Below are positions 1 to 5,158 of a DNA stretch of 5,213 bases, in pieces. The position numbers and the translations under genes were made by a program. Source of the stretch: an uncultured Alphaproteobacteria bacterium (GTDB lineage: Bacteria > Pseudomonadota > Alphaproteobacteria > Rhizobiales > Ancalomicrobiaceae); contig CALFRR010000130.1 in assembly GCA_937919435.1 (NCBI GenBank), positions 1-5,213 of the forward strand, given 5' to 3'. How positions within the stretch are numbered: the first letter of the stretch is position 1; every line of letters begins with the position of its first letter. The notes under the pieces are model-generated. The model worked only from the letters and a program-made list of their open reading frames with translations, ran no database searches and was not told the DNA's origin.

Positions 1-1303
1 AGCCGCGTCCGGCGTCGCCGGCCCGCGCCGCTTCGATGGTCGCGTTGAGGGCCAGCAGATTGGTCTGTCCGGCGATGGTCGAGATCAGGCCGAGCACGTC
101 GCCGATCTTCTGGGCCGCCTGCGACAGCCGGGCCACCTTGCCGGCGGTCGCGTCGGCGTCGCGGGCCGCCTCGCCGGCGATGCGGGCGCTCTCGTTCACC
201 CGGCGGCCGATCTCGGCGACCGAGGCGGCGAGTTCCTCCGCCGCCGAAGCGACGGTCTGGACGTTCGACGAGGCCTCCTCGGACGCGCCGGCCACCGCGA
301 TCGACTGACGGTTGGTCTGCTCGGCCGAGGCCGACATGGTCTGCGCGGCCCCCTGGAGCTGGTTCGAAGCGGAGGACACCGCGCCGATGATCCCGCCGAC
401 CGCGGCCTCGAAGCTCTCGGCGAGCTGGTGCATCGCCTGTTTCTTCTCCGCCTGGGCCCGGATCTCCGCTTCCTTCTGCTCCCGCTCCAGCCGGAGCTTG
501 TCGAGGCCGTTCTCGCGGAACACCACCGCGGTGCGGGCGACGTCGCCGACCTCGTCGCGACGATCGGTGCCGGCGACCTCCTTGTCGAACTCACCGTCGG
601 CGAGGCGCTGCAACACCGAGACGATGTTGCGCAACGGATGGACGATGCCGAACTGGCCGACCAGGAAGCCGGCGACGAGGCCGAAGACGATGCCGCAGGC
701 GGCGACGATCACGATCAGCCGGCTCGCCGACTGGTAGTCGACGGTGGCCTGGTTCGACGCCGTTTCGACCGCGCGGTCGAGCTCGCCGGCCAGCTCCCGG
801 ATCGCCTCCCGCATCGCTTCGGCGACCTTGGCGCTCGACAGCGTCTCGTCGCGCAACCGTTCGAGCTCGGCGGTCATCTGGAAGTTCTTCACCGCCTCGG
901 CGGCGCGGAAGGTCTCCTGCATCTCGCGCTCGTAGTTGCGGTACTGGGCGAGCAGGTCCTCGAGCTTGCGACGCTGGGCGTCGGGAATGGACTTGGCCAG
1001 TTCGTCGGCCCGCGACTTGAACTGCTGCATCTCGGCGTCGAGCAGCCGACGGCTCTCGCGGTAGTTCTCGGTGCGCGGGTCGGCGGCGATGCGGAACTCG
1101 GTCCGGTTCATCGCCATCAGGTTGGCGGTCAGGCGTTGCGCCATCAGAGCCGCACCGGCCGCGGTCTCCATGCGGTCGGTGGCGTCGTTCAGGCGCGACA
1201 ACGAGGTGACGCCGACCCAACTGATCGCTCCGGCGACGCCACTCAGGACGACGATGATCGCGAAGAGTTTGGTCAGGACGCGAAAGCGGGCGAGAAACGA
1301 CAT
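1..1303 (-). CDS. Methyl-accepting chemotaxis protein (membrane chemoreceptor), 3' end cut by window edge
   Basis: This is a transmembrane receptor that passes ligand state to the CheA/CheW kinase complex to bias flagellar rotation. Reading the minus strand from ATG at 1303 gives 434 open residues to the left edge. Visible order: a short basic N-terminus (MSFLARFRVL), a first membrane helix at about residues 12-33, a mostly helical periplasmic region of about 160 residues (34-195) compatible with a four-helix-bundle sensor, a second membrane helix at about 196-217, and a HAMP domain at about 218-270 with Pro223 and the conserved RRDEVGDVARTAVVFREN stretch. A charged coiled coil (about 265-300) leads into the signalling domain. 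The strongest signature is IAGQTNLLALNATIEAARAG (410-429), the hairpin tip that contacts CheA/CheW. The product is cut at residue 434 (AGRG), so the second half of the hairpin and any C-terminal methylation or CheB/CheR tether lie outside. The ligand cannot be told from sequence. An in-frame ATG at 1315 would add MARP, but its ribosome site would be too close. Family certain; sensor subtype tentative. Confidence 0.95.
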   Translation of the reverse strand, partial: MSFLARFRVLTKLFAIIVVLSGVAGAISWVGVTSLSRLNDATDRMETAAGAALMAQRLTANLMAMNRTEFRIAADPRTENYRESRRLLDAEMQQFKSRADELAKSIPDAQRRKLEDLLAQYRNYEREMQETFRAAEAVKNFQMTAELERLRDETLSSAKVAEAMREAIRELAGELDRAVETASNQATVDYQSASRLIVIVAACGIVFGLVAGFLVGQFGIVHPLRNIVSVLQRLADGEFDKEVAGTDRRDEVGDVARTAVVFRENGLDKLRLEREQKEAEIRAQAEKKQAMHQLAESFEAAVGGIIGAVSSASNQLQGAAQTMSASAEQTNRQSIAVAGASEEASSNVQTVASAAEELAASVAEIGRRVNESARIAGEAARDADATAGKVARLSQAAQKIGDVLGLISTIAGQTNLLALNATIEAARAGDAGRG

Positions 1304-1314
1304 GGGGCGGGCCA

Positions 1315-1320
1315 TCCTTC
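1315..1320 (-). promoter_or_regulatory. Ribosome binding site deciding the chemoreceptor start
   Basis: On the minus strand GAAGGA lies 11 nt before the ATG at 1303. Its last A is also the first base of the alternative ATG at 1315, which would leave that start without usable Shine-Dalgarno spacing. This favours 1303, though 11 nt is on the long side. Confidence 0.6.
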
Positions 1321-1331
1321 GGCTCGGGCGG

Positions 1332-1351
1332 CGACCGTCGGCGGACGGTCG
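1332..1351 (-). promoter_or_regulatory. Perfect 8-bp stem-tetraloop in the chemoreceptor leader
   Basis: CGACCGTC (1332-1339) and GACGGTCG (1344-1351) are perfect inverted repeats around a 4-nt loop. In the chemoreceptor mRNA the hairpin would end 11 nt before the GAAGGA ribosome site. A stem that close could affect ribosome loading or mRNA stability, or the element could be a DNA operator. The repeat is seen directly; its role is inference. Confidence 0.45.
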
Positions 1352-1366
1352 TGCGGGGATCTCGGG

Positions 1367-1387
1367 TCGACCGGTCGAACCGGTTCG
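1367..1387. repeat. Two overlapping perfect 12-bp palindromes
   Basis: TCGACCGGTCGA (1367-1378) and CGAACCGGTTCG (1376-1387) are each perfectly self-complementary. They overlap by 3 bp, and their centres are 9 bp apart. Both share the core ACCGGT. They lie 64-84 bp before the chemoreceptor start. Tandem binding half-sites for a dimeric regulator are one reading and RNA folding in the leader another. I do not recognise the motif as a named operator. Confidence 0.5.
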
Positions 1388-1406
1388 TGCGGGCGCGCGA
1401 CGGCAA

Positions 1407-1430
1407 CGTGGCGTCGGCAGAGCCGCCACG
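1407..1430. repeat. 7-bp inverted repeat with 10-nt loop upstream of the chemoreceptor
   Basis: CGTGGCG (1407-1413) pairs perfectly with CGCCACG (1424-1430). An alternative inner pairing, CGGC (1415-1418) with GCCG (1422-1425), competes for part of the same bases. No T-run follows on either strand, so it does not look like an intrinsic terminator. It is the third inverted repeat in about 100 bp of likely chemoreceptor leader. Confidence 0.4.
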
Positions 1431-1500
1431 ACGTTTCGCGACACCCGTGTTCGGTGTACCGACGGTGGTATTCTCCGTACGGCGCCGTCTAGAGCTCTCA

Positions 1501-1620
1501 GACTACGGTTAACGAATCGTAAAAACTGGACGTGCCGCGATAAATAGACAGAAATGAAGCGACGTTTCCCGCCAAATCATCAAATTACAGTAATGGTAAA
1601 TGGTATCGCAGATGGTGTCT
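1501..1620. other. AT-rich island in the intergenic region
   Basis: By hand count this 120-bp stretch is 51/120 G+C (about 42%), well below the flanking genes. It carries the CtrA-like site at its left end, the 11-bp odd-centred palindrome ATTACAGTAAT (1584-1594), and three ATGGT direct repeats (1593-1597, 1600-1604, 1612-1616). Such islands commonly mark promoters or protein-binding DNA, but no good -35/-10 pair could be assigned on either strand. Confidence 0.45.
1509..1523 (-). promoter_or_regulatory. Possible CtrA binding site upstream of the chemoreceptor
   Basis: The minus strand reads TTTA-CGATTCG-TTAACC. The alphaproteobacterial cell-cycle and motility regulator CtrA recognises TTAA-N7-TTAA, so this matches 7 of 8 specified bases with exact spacing, plus the CC often found after the second half. 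It lies about 206 bp before the chemoreceptor start. CtrA control of motility and chemotaxis genes is established in several alphaproteobacteria; its use here is inferred from one motif. Confidence 0.35.
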
Positions 1621-1885
1621 TCGTCGGAAATAGTCGTCACGGGGGCTGATGGTGGGATGGAGGGCGCGAGGTCATCGCGGCGGCCGCTTCTTTCCAGAGT
1701 GAAGTAATCCGTCGGACGGGCATCGGCGAAAAAAGAAGGCAGGTGGGAAGAACACGGGGTCTGCTTCCGCTCGCGCGCATTCCCGGCGCCGATTTCGTCG
1801 CCGGAACGAAGATTCGAGTGCGCCCGTCGTAGGCTACGTAAGGATACGAGTACGAGCTCTTTCGATGTGGTGACTTCGTCATGTG

Positions 1886-1904
1886 TCGCTCGCTCGCTCG
1901 CTCG
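1886..1904. repeat. TCGC tetranucleotide microsatellite (about 4.75 units)
   Basis: Four complete TCGC units (1886-1901) are followed by a partial TCG. No convincing gene overlaps it, so repeat-length change would not obviously switch a reading frame. It may simply be slippage-prone GC-rich spacer. Confidence 0.6.
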
Positions 1905-2034
1905 ACCGGAACATTGCTCGAAACGCTTCGGCAACCCTGCGTCTTCTTCGCCGGACCGATCGGGAAACGCGCCGCCGGCGATCTGCAAAAAAGGCAGAGC
2001 TCGTGGGAACGCGGGTCGCCCCGGTGGCGGTATG

Positions 2035-2074
2035 CCGCGTGGCTTCCGCTGCCGAGGGCGTGTGAAGCGCGCGG
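2035..2074 (+). other. Interrupted inverted repeat of unknown role
   Basis: CCGCG (2035-2039) pairs with CGCGG (2070-2074), and GCTTC (2042-2046) with GAAGC (2064-2068), around a 17-nt loop. The downstream bases (2075-2090) are only mildly T-rich. A terminator for an unannotated small transcript is possible but poorly supported. Confidence 0.2.
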
Positions 2075-2105
2075 ATTTCCGTCTTTCGCACGCGCTTTCT
2101 CGAGA

Positions 2106-2117
2106 GAAAACGTTTTC
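2106..2117. promoter_or_regulatory. Perfect 12-bp palindrome, operator-like (upstream copy)
   Basis: GAAAACGTTTTC is perfectly self-complementary with a central CG, the general form of operators bound by LacI-family regulators (PurR, Cra and CcpA-type sites share the A-rich/CG/T-rich pattern). It lies 255 bp before the adhE start. A second copy with one base changed begins exactly 100 bp downstream. An overlapping repeat, TTTCTC-GA-GAGAAA (2096-2109), adds symmetry. The cognate regulator is not in the window. Confidence 0.45.
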
Positions 2118-2191
2118 AGATCATTTCGTGTGACGCATCCGGGTGATTGCGGAGAAGGCCGGGTTATCGCACTCTTCGGCCAAGAAATCGG

Positions 2192-2222
2192 TTGACGCAC
2201 GGACTGAAAAGGTTTTCATACA
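2192..2222 (+). promoter_or_regulatory. Candidate sigma-70 promoter for adhE (weak -10)
   Basis: TTGACG (2192-2197) matches the -35 consensus at five of six bases. The best -10 at tolerable distance is CATACA (2217-2222), with a 19-bp spacer and only three consensus matches. Transcription would start near 2230 and leave a leader of about 140 nt. The poor -10 could mean an activator-dependent or alternative-sigma promoter, or that the real promoter is elsewhere. Confidence 0.3.
2206..2217. promoter_or_regulatory. Near-perfect palindrome overlapping the candidate adhE promoter (downstream copy)
   Basis: GAAAAGGTTTTC matches the palindrome at 2106-2117 in 11 of 12 positions; only the central CG has become GG. 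With its flanks, the arms TGAAAA and TTTTCA (2205-2218) are perfect 6-bp inverted repeats. It falls between the candidate -35 and -10 of adhE, a classic place for a repressor site. Operator function is inferred. Confidence 0.45.
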
Positions 2223-2248
2223 CAACGAAAGTCGAAGAGGGCGCGAGG

Positions 2249-2280
2249 CGGGCGGAACGGCCCGTCCGAGGTTCCGACGG
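2249..2280 (+). other. Competing small hairpins in the adhE leader
   Basis: CGGGC (2249-2253) pairs with GCCCG (2260-2264) over a 6-nt loop. CCGTC (2262-2266) pairs with GACGG (2276-2280) over a 9-nt loop. GGAAC (2254-2258) could pair with GTTCC (2271-2275). The first two stems share bases 2262-2264, so they compete. In DNA this GC-rich, such pairings can arise by chance. Confidence 0.25.
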
Positions 2281-2318
2281 AGGCCATCGGCCGCCGGTTT
2301 CCGGGATTTCGCATCGCC

Positions 2319-2333
2319 CTCCCGCTGCGGGAG
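2319..2333 (+). promoter_or_regulatory. 7-bp inverted repeat just before the adhE ribosome site
   Basis: CTCCCGC and GCGGGAG flank a single T. As RNA it would fold with about 5 bp and a 5-nt loop, ending 26 nt before the GAGGAG ribosome site. As DNA it is a compact 15-bp odd-centred palindrome. Either translational tuning or a protein site is possible. Confidence 0.35.
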
Positions 2334-2359
2334 TCGACCGCGTCTCCCTAGCCGAACCC

Positions 2360-2365
2360 GAGGAG
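2360..2365 (+). promoter_or_regulatory. Strong ribosome binding site of adhE
   Basis: GAGGAG sits 7 nt before ATG at 2373, an almost ideal Shine-Dalgarno that fixes the start and agrees with the AdhE family N-terminus. Confidence 0.85.
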
Positions 2366-2372
2366 CCCCCCA

Positions 2373-5027
2373 ATGCCCGTTTCGACACTGGCCGATCTCG
2401 ACGCTCTGGTCGCCCGCGTGAAGGCCGCCCAGCAGATCTACGCCGGCTTCGACCAGGAGAAGGTCGACCTGATCTTCCGCCAGGCCGCCTTCGCCGCCGC
2501 CGCCGCCCGTATCCCGCTCGCCGTCCAGGCGCACGAGGAGACCGGGATGGGCGTGGTCGAGGACAAGGTGGTCAAGAACCATTTCGCCTCCGAGTACATC
2601 TACAACAAGTACAAGGACGAGAAGACCTGCGGCGTTCTGGAGGTCGACGACGTCGGCGGTACCATGACCATCGCCGAGCCGATCGGTCTGATCTGCGGCA
2701 TCGTGCCGACCACCAACCCGACCTCGACCGCCATCTTCAAGGCGCTGATCTCCTTGAAGACCCGCAACGGCATCGTGTTCTCGCCCCATCCGCGCGCCAG
2801 GGCCGCGACCTGCGCCGCCGCCAAGCTGGTGCTCGACGCCGCGGTCGCCGCCGGCGCGCCGGAAGACATCATCGGCTGGATCGACACCCCGTCGGTCGAG
2901 CTGTCGAACGCCCTGATGCGCCATCCGGAGGTCAACCTGATCCTCGCCACCGGCGGTCCGGCGATGGTCAAGGCGGCCTATTCGTCGGGCAAGCCGGCGA
3001 TCGGCGTCGGCGCCGGCAATGCGCCGGTGGTGATCGACGAATATGCCGACATCAAGCGTGCCGTCGCCTCGATCCTGATGTCGAAGACCTTCGACAACGG
3101 CATGATCTGCGCCTCCGAACAGGCGGTGGTCGCGGTCGACGCGGTCTACGAACAGGTCCGCGAGCGCTTCGCCACCCACGGCGGCCACATCCTGTCGGCC
3201 GCGGACCTCGAGGCGGTGCGCCGCGTCGTCTTCCCGAACGGCCATCTGTCGCCCAACATCGTCGGCCAGTCGGCCGAGACCATCGCCGCGATGGCCGGCA
3301 TCACCGTGCCGCCGGCGACCAAGGTGCTGATCGGCGAGGTCGAGGTGGTCGGCGACGAGGAGCCCTTCGCCCACGAGAAGCTCTCCCCGACGCTGGCTCT
3401 CTATCGCCGCAGGGACTTCGCCGCGGCGGTCGACGCGGCGGCGGAGCTGGTGGCGCTCGGCGGCATCGGCCACACCTCGGTGCTCTACACCGACCAGGAT
3501 CGCCACGAGGAGCGGGTCCGCGCCTTCGGCGCCCGGATGAAGACCGCCCGCATCCTGATCAACACGCCGTCGTCGCACGGCGGCATCGGCGATCTCTACA
3601 ACTTCAACGTGGCGCCGTCGCTGACGCTCGGTTGCGGCTCCTGGGGCGGCAACTCGATCTCCGACAACGTCGGCCCCAAGCACCTCATCAATCGCAAGAC
3701 CGTCGCGAAGCGGGCCGAGAACATGCTCTGGCACAAGCTCCCCAAGTCGATCTATTTCCGTCGCGGCGCCATCGTCGAAGCGATGAAGGATCTCGCCGGC
3801 AAGAAGCGGGCGCTGGTCGTCACCGACCGGTTCCTGTTCCAGAACGGTCATGCCGACGAGCCGATCCGGCTCCTGAAGGACGCCGGCCTCGACGTCGAGG
3901 TGTTCTCCGACGTCGCCGCCGATCCGACGCTGGGCGCGGTGAAGAAGGGCGTCGAGCGCGCCGCGGCGTTCAAGCCGGACGTGATCGTCGCCTTCGGCGG
4001 CGGTTCGCCGATGGACGCGGCCAAGATCATCTGGGTGATGTACGAGCACCCGGAGGTCCATTTCGAGGACCTGGCGCTGCGCTTCATGGACATCCGCAAG
4101 CGGATCTACAAGTTCCCCAAGCTCGGCGTGAAGGCGGAGCTGGTGGCGATCCCGACCACTTCGGGCACCGGTTCGGAAGTGACGCCGTTCGCGGTGGTCA
4201 CCGACGACACGACGGGGATGAAGTATCCGCTCGCCGACTACGAGCTGACCCCGTCGATGGCGGTGATCGACGCGAACTTCGTGATGAACATGCCGAAGGG
4301 TCTGACCGCCTTCGGCGGCATCGACGCGGTGACCCATGCGCTCGAGGCCTATGTCTCGGTGATGGCGAACGAGTTCTCCGACGGCCAGGCGCTGCAGGCG
4401 CTGAAGCTCCTCAAGGAGTATCTGCCCGACGCCTACACCCACGGCGCCGCCGATCCGGTGGCGCGTGAGCGGGTCCACAACGGCGCCACCATCGCCGGCA
4501 TCGCCTTCGCCAACGCCTTCCTCGGCGTCTGCCACTCGATGGCCCACAAGCTCGGCGCGGCCTTCCATCTGCCGCACGGTCTGGCCAACGCGCTCTTGAT
4601 CGCCAACGTCGTGCGCTACAACGCCAACGACAACCCGGTGAAGCAGACCGCCTTCTCCCAGTACGACCGGCCGCAGGCGCGGCGTCGCTACGCGGAAGTG
4701 GCCGAGCATCTCGGCTTCGAAGGGGCTCGTACCGGTGATCGGGTCGTCGCGCTGATCGCCTGGATCGAGGGTCTGAAGAAGCACATCGGCATTCCCGCCT
4801 CGATCCGTGAGGCCGGCGTTCCGGAAGACGAGTTCCTGGCCGCCGTCGACCGGATCGCGATCGAGGCCTTCGACGATCAGTGCACCGGCGCCAACCCGCG
4901 CTTCCCGCTGATCGCCGAGCTGAAGGCGATCCTGCTCGACAGCTACTACGGCCGGCCGTTCGTCGAACTCGCCGAACGCGACTCCGAAGCCGTCACCGTC
5001 GACACCTCGATCGTCGTCGCCGGCTGA
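2373..5027 (+). CDS. adhE: Bifunctional aldehyde-alcohol dehydrogenase AdhE (acetaldehyde-CoA dehydrogenase + iron-dependent alcohol dehydrogenase)
   Basis: This cytosolic enzyme reduces acetyl-CoA to acetaldehyde and then to ethanol, consuming two NADH; it is the redox sink of mixed-acid or ethanol fermentation. The product has 884 residues, against 891 in E. coli. The N-terminal CoA-acylating aldehyde dehydrogenase half (about 1-440) has VPTTNPTSTA (111-120), the nucleotide-binding GVGAGNAP (211-218) and catalytic Cys246 in DNGMICASEQ. The family-specific linker NVGPKHLINRKTVAKRAEN (432-450) joins it to the C-terminal iron alcohol dehydrogenase half (about 460-870). That half has GGGSPMD (542-548), TTSGTGSEVTPFAVVTD (595-611) and the expected metal ligands Asp651, His655, His721 and His735 in GGIDAVTHALEAY and CHSMAHKLGAAFHLPHG. 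No key residue is missing and no frameshift is seen. The family forms helical filaments (spirosomes); the conserved linker is compatible with this. gap follows on the same strand. Regulation may involve the palindromes at 2106-2217. Butyryl-CoA/butanol activity cannot be excluded. Confidence 0.98.
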   Translation: MPVSTLADLDALVARVKAAQQIYAGFDQEKVDLIFRQAAFAAAAARIPLAVQAHEETGMGVVEDKVVKNHFASEYIYNKYKDEKTCGVLEVDDVGGTMTIAEPIGLICGIVPTTNPTSTAIFKALISLKTRNGIVFSPHPRARAATCAAAKLVLDAAVAAGAPEDIIGWIDTPSVELSNALMRHPEVNLILATGGPAMVKAAYSSGKPAIGVGAGNAPVVIDEYADIKRAVASILMSKTFDNGMICASEQAVVAVDAVYEQVRERFATHGGHILSAADLEAVRRVVFPNGHLSPNIVGQSAETIAAMAGITVPPATKVLIGEVEVVGDEEPFAHEKLSPTLALYRRRDFAAAVDAAAELVALGGIGHTSVLYTDQDRHEERVRAFGARMKTARILINTPSSHGGIGDLYNFNVAPSLTLGCGSWGGNSISDNVGPKHLINRKTVAKRAENMLWHKLPKSIYFRRGAIVEAMKDLAGKKRALVVTDRFLFQNGHADEPIRLLKDAGLDVEVFSDVAADPTLGAVKKGVERAAAFKPDVIVAFGGGSPMDAAKIIWVMYEHPEVHFEDLALRFMDIRKRIYKFPKLGVKAELVAIPTTSGTGSEVTPFAVVTDDTTGMKYPLADYELTPSMAVIDANFVMNMPKGLTAFGGIDAVTHALEAYVSVMANEFSDGQALQALKLLKEYLPDAYTHGAADPVARERVHNGATIAGIAFANAFLGVCHSMAHKLGAAFHLPHGLANALLIANVVRYNANDNPVKQTAFSQYDRPQARRRYAEVAEHLGFEGARTGDRVVALIAWIEGLKKHIGIPASIREAGVPEDEFLAAVDRIAIEAFDDQCTGANPRFPLIAELKAILLDSYYGRPFVELAERDSEAVTVDTSIVVAG

Positions 5028-5032
5028 GAACA

Positions 5033-5098
5033 CGGCGCTTCCCGGCTCCCTCGCGACGGATCGCTCGCCCCCGTCCGTCGCGCTTCCGGGAAGCGCCG
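5033..5098 (+). terminator. Long perfect stem-loop between adhE and gap, without a U-tract
   Basis: CGGCGCTTCCCGG (5033-5045) is the exact reverse complement of CCGGGAAGCGCCG (5086-5098), a 13-bp outer stem. Nested inside, CGCGACGGA (5052-5060) pairs perfectly with TCCGTCGCG (5074-5082), giving a 9-bp inner stem with a 13-nt loop; a 6-nt/3-nt internal loop separates the stems. It begins 5 nt after the adhE stop. No T-run follows (CTGCCATCCC), so a classical intrinsic terminator is doubtful. It may instead protect or process the adhE mRNA end, or attenuate read-through into gap. The structure is certain as a pairing; the terminator label is tentative. Confidence 0.55.
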
Positions 5099-5123
5099 CT
5101 GCCATCCCGCAAGTCCACCCGTG

Positions 5124-5146
5124 GCGGCCGCACTTCCGATGGCCGC
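5124..5146 (+). other. Small hairpin directly before the gap ribosome site
   Basis: GCGGCC (5124-5129) pairs with GGCCGC (5141-5146) over an 11-nt loop, ending immediately before GAGGAG at 5147. GCGGCCGC (5124-5131) is also a palindrome by itself. It could modulate translation, but 6-bp GC pairings are frequent in this DNA. Confidence 0.25.
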
Positions 5147-5152
5147 GAGGAG
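5147..5152 (+). promoter_or_regulatory. Ribosome binding site of gap
   Basis: GAGGAG lies 6 nt before ATG at 5159, the same hexamer as before adhE. It fixes the start that yields the conserved GAPDH N-terminus. Confidence 0.8.
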
Positions 5153-5158
5153 ATTGAA

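Larger units (their letters stand above)
1304..2372. other. 1.07-kb divergent intergenic region without a convincing gene
   Basis: Several open frames cross this stretch (for example minus 1509-1988, minus 1637-2200 and plus 1881-2195). None has a recognisable protein signature, a good ribosome site or a protein-like composition; their translations are rich in Arg, Ser and Pro, as expected of chance frames in GC-rich DNA. I saw no tRNA, rRNA, CRISPR or insertion-sequence ends. What it does hold is listed separately: inverted repeats near the chemoreceptor, a CtrA-like site, an AT-rich island, a TCGC microsatellite, and paired palindromes plus a candidate promoter before adhE. A small RNA or very short gene cannot be excluded. 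Confidence 0.6.

Noticed and set aside
428..1492. A 354-codon plus-strand open frame opposite the chemoreceptor
   Set aside because: It is antisense to a clear chemoreceptor coding frame, has biased composition and no family signature, and lacks a good ribosome site. The minus-strand frame at 591-1406 is likewise an out-of-frame shadow of the receptor.
1521..1540. Possible sigma-54 promoter for the chemoreceptor (GGCAC on the minus strand)
   Set aside because: The -24 half GGCAC is present, but the required GC at -12 with correct spacing is missing; the bases there are a T-run.
1800..1838. GATTCGAG resembling a tRNA T-arm
   Set aside because: No acceptor, anticodon or D-arm pairing could be found around it.
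1828..1856. CGTAGGCTACG palindrome (1828-1838) and TACGAG tandem pair (1845-1856)
   Set aside because: Too short, and with no supporting promoter or gene nearby to give them meaning.
1982..1998. TCTGC-AAAAAAG-GCAGA hairpin
   Set aside because: Only a 5-bp stem, with the A-run in the loop and no T-run after it on either strand, so it is not a terminator.
1881..2195. A plus-strand open frame of 104 codons upstream of adhE
   Set aside because: It starts at the TCGC microsatellite, has no ribosome site and no recognisable protein features, and runs across the palindromes and candidate promoter.
1637..2200. A minus-strand open frame of 187 codons in the intergenic region, and its neighbour at 1509-1988
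   Set aside because: Both are Arg/Ser/Pro-rich, have no motif or convincing Shine-Dalgarno, and overlap each other in different frames across spacer DNA.
2121..5105. A 994-codon minus-strand open frame covering all of adhE and its flanks
   Set aside because: It lies antisense to an unmistakable AdhE. Its translation is dominated by Arg, Gly, Asp, His and Val with no recognisable motif, as expected when GC-rich third positions remove stops from the opposite strand. The same applies to the plus-strand overlap at 2147-4468.
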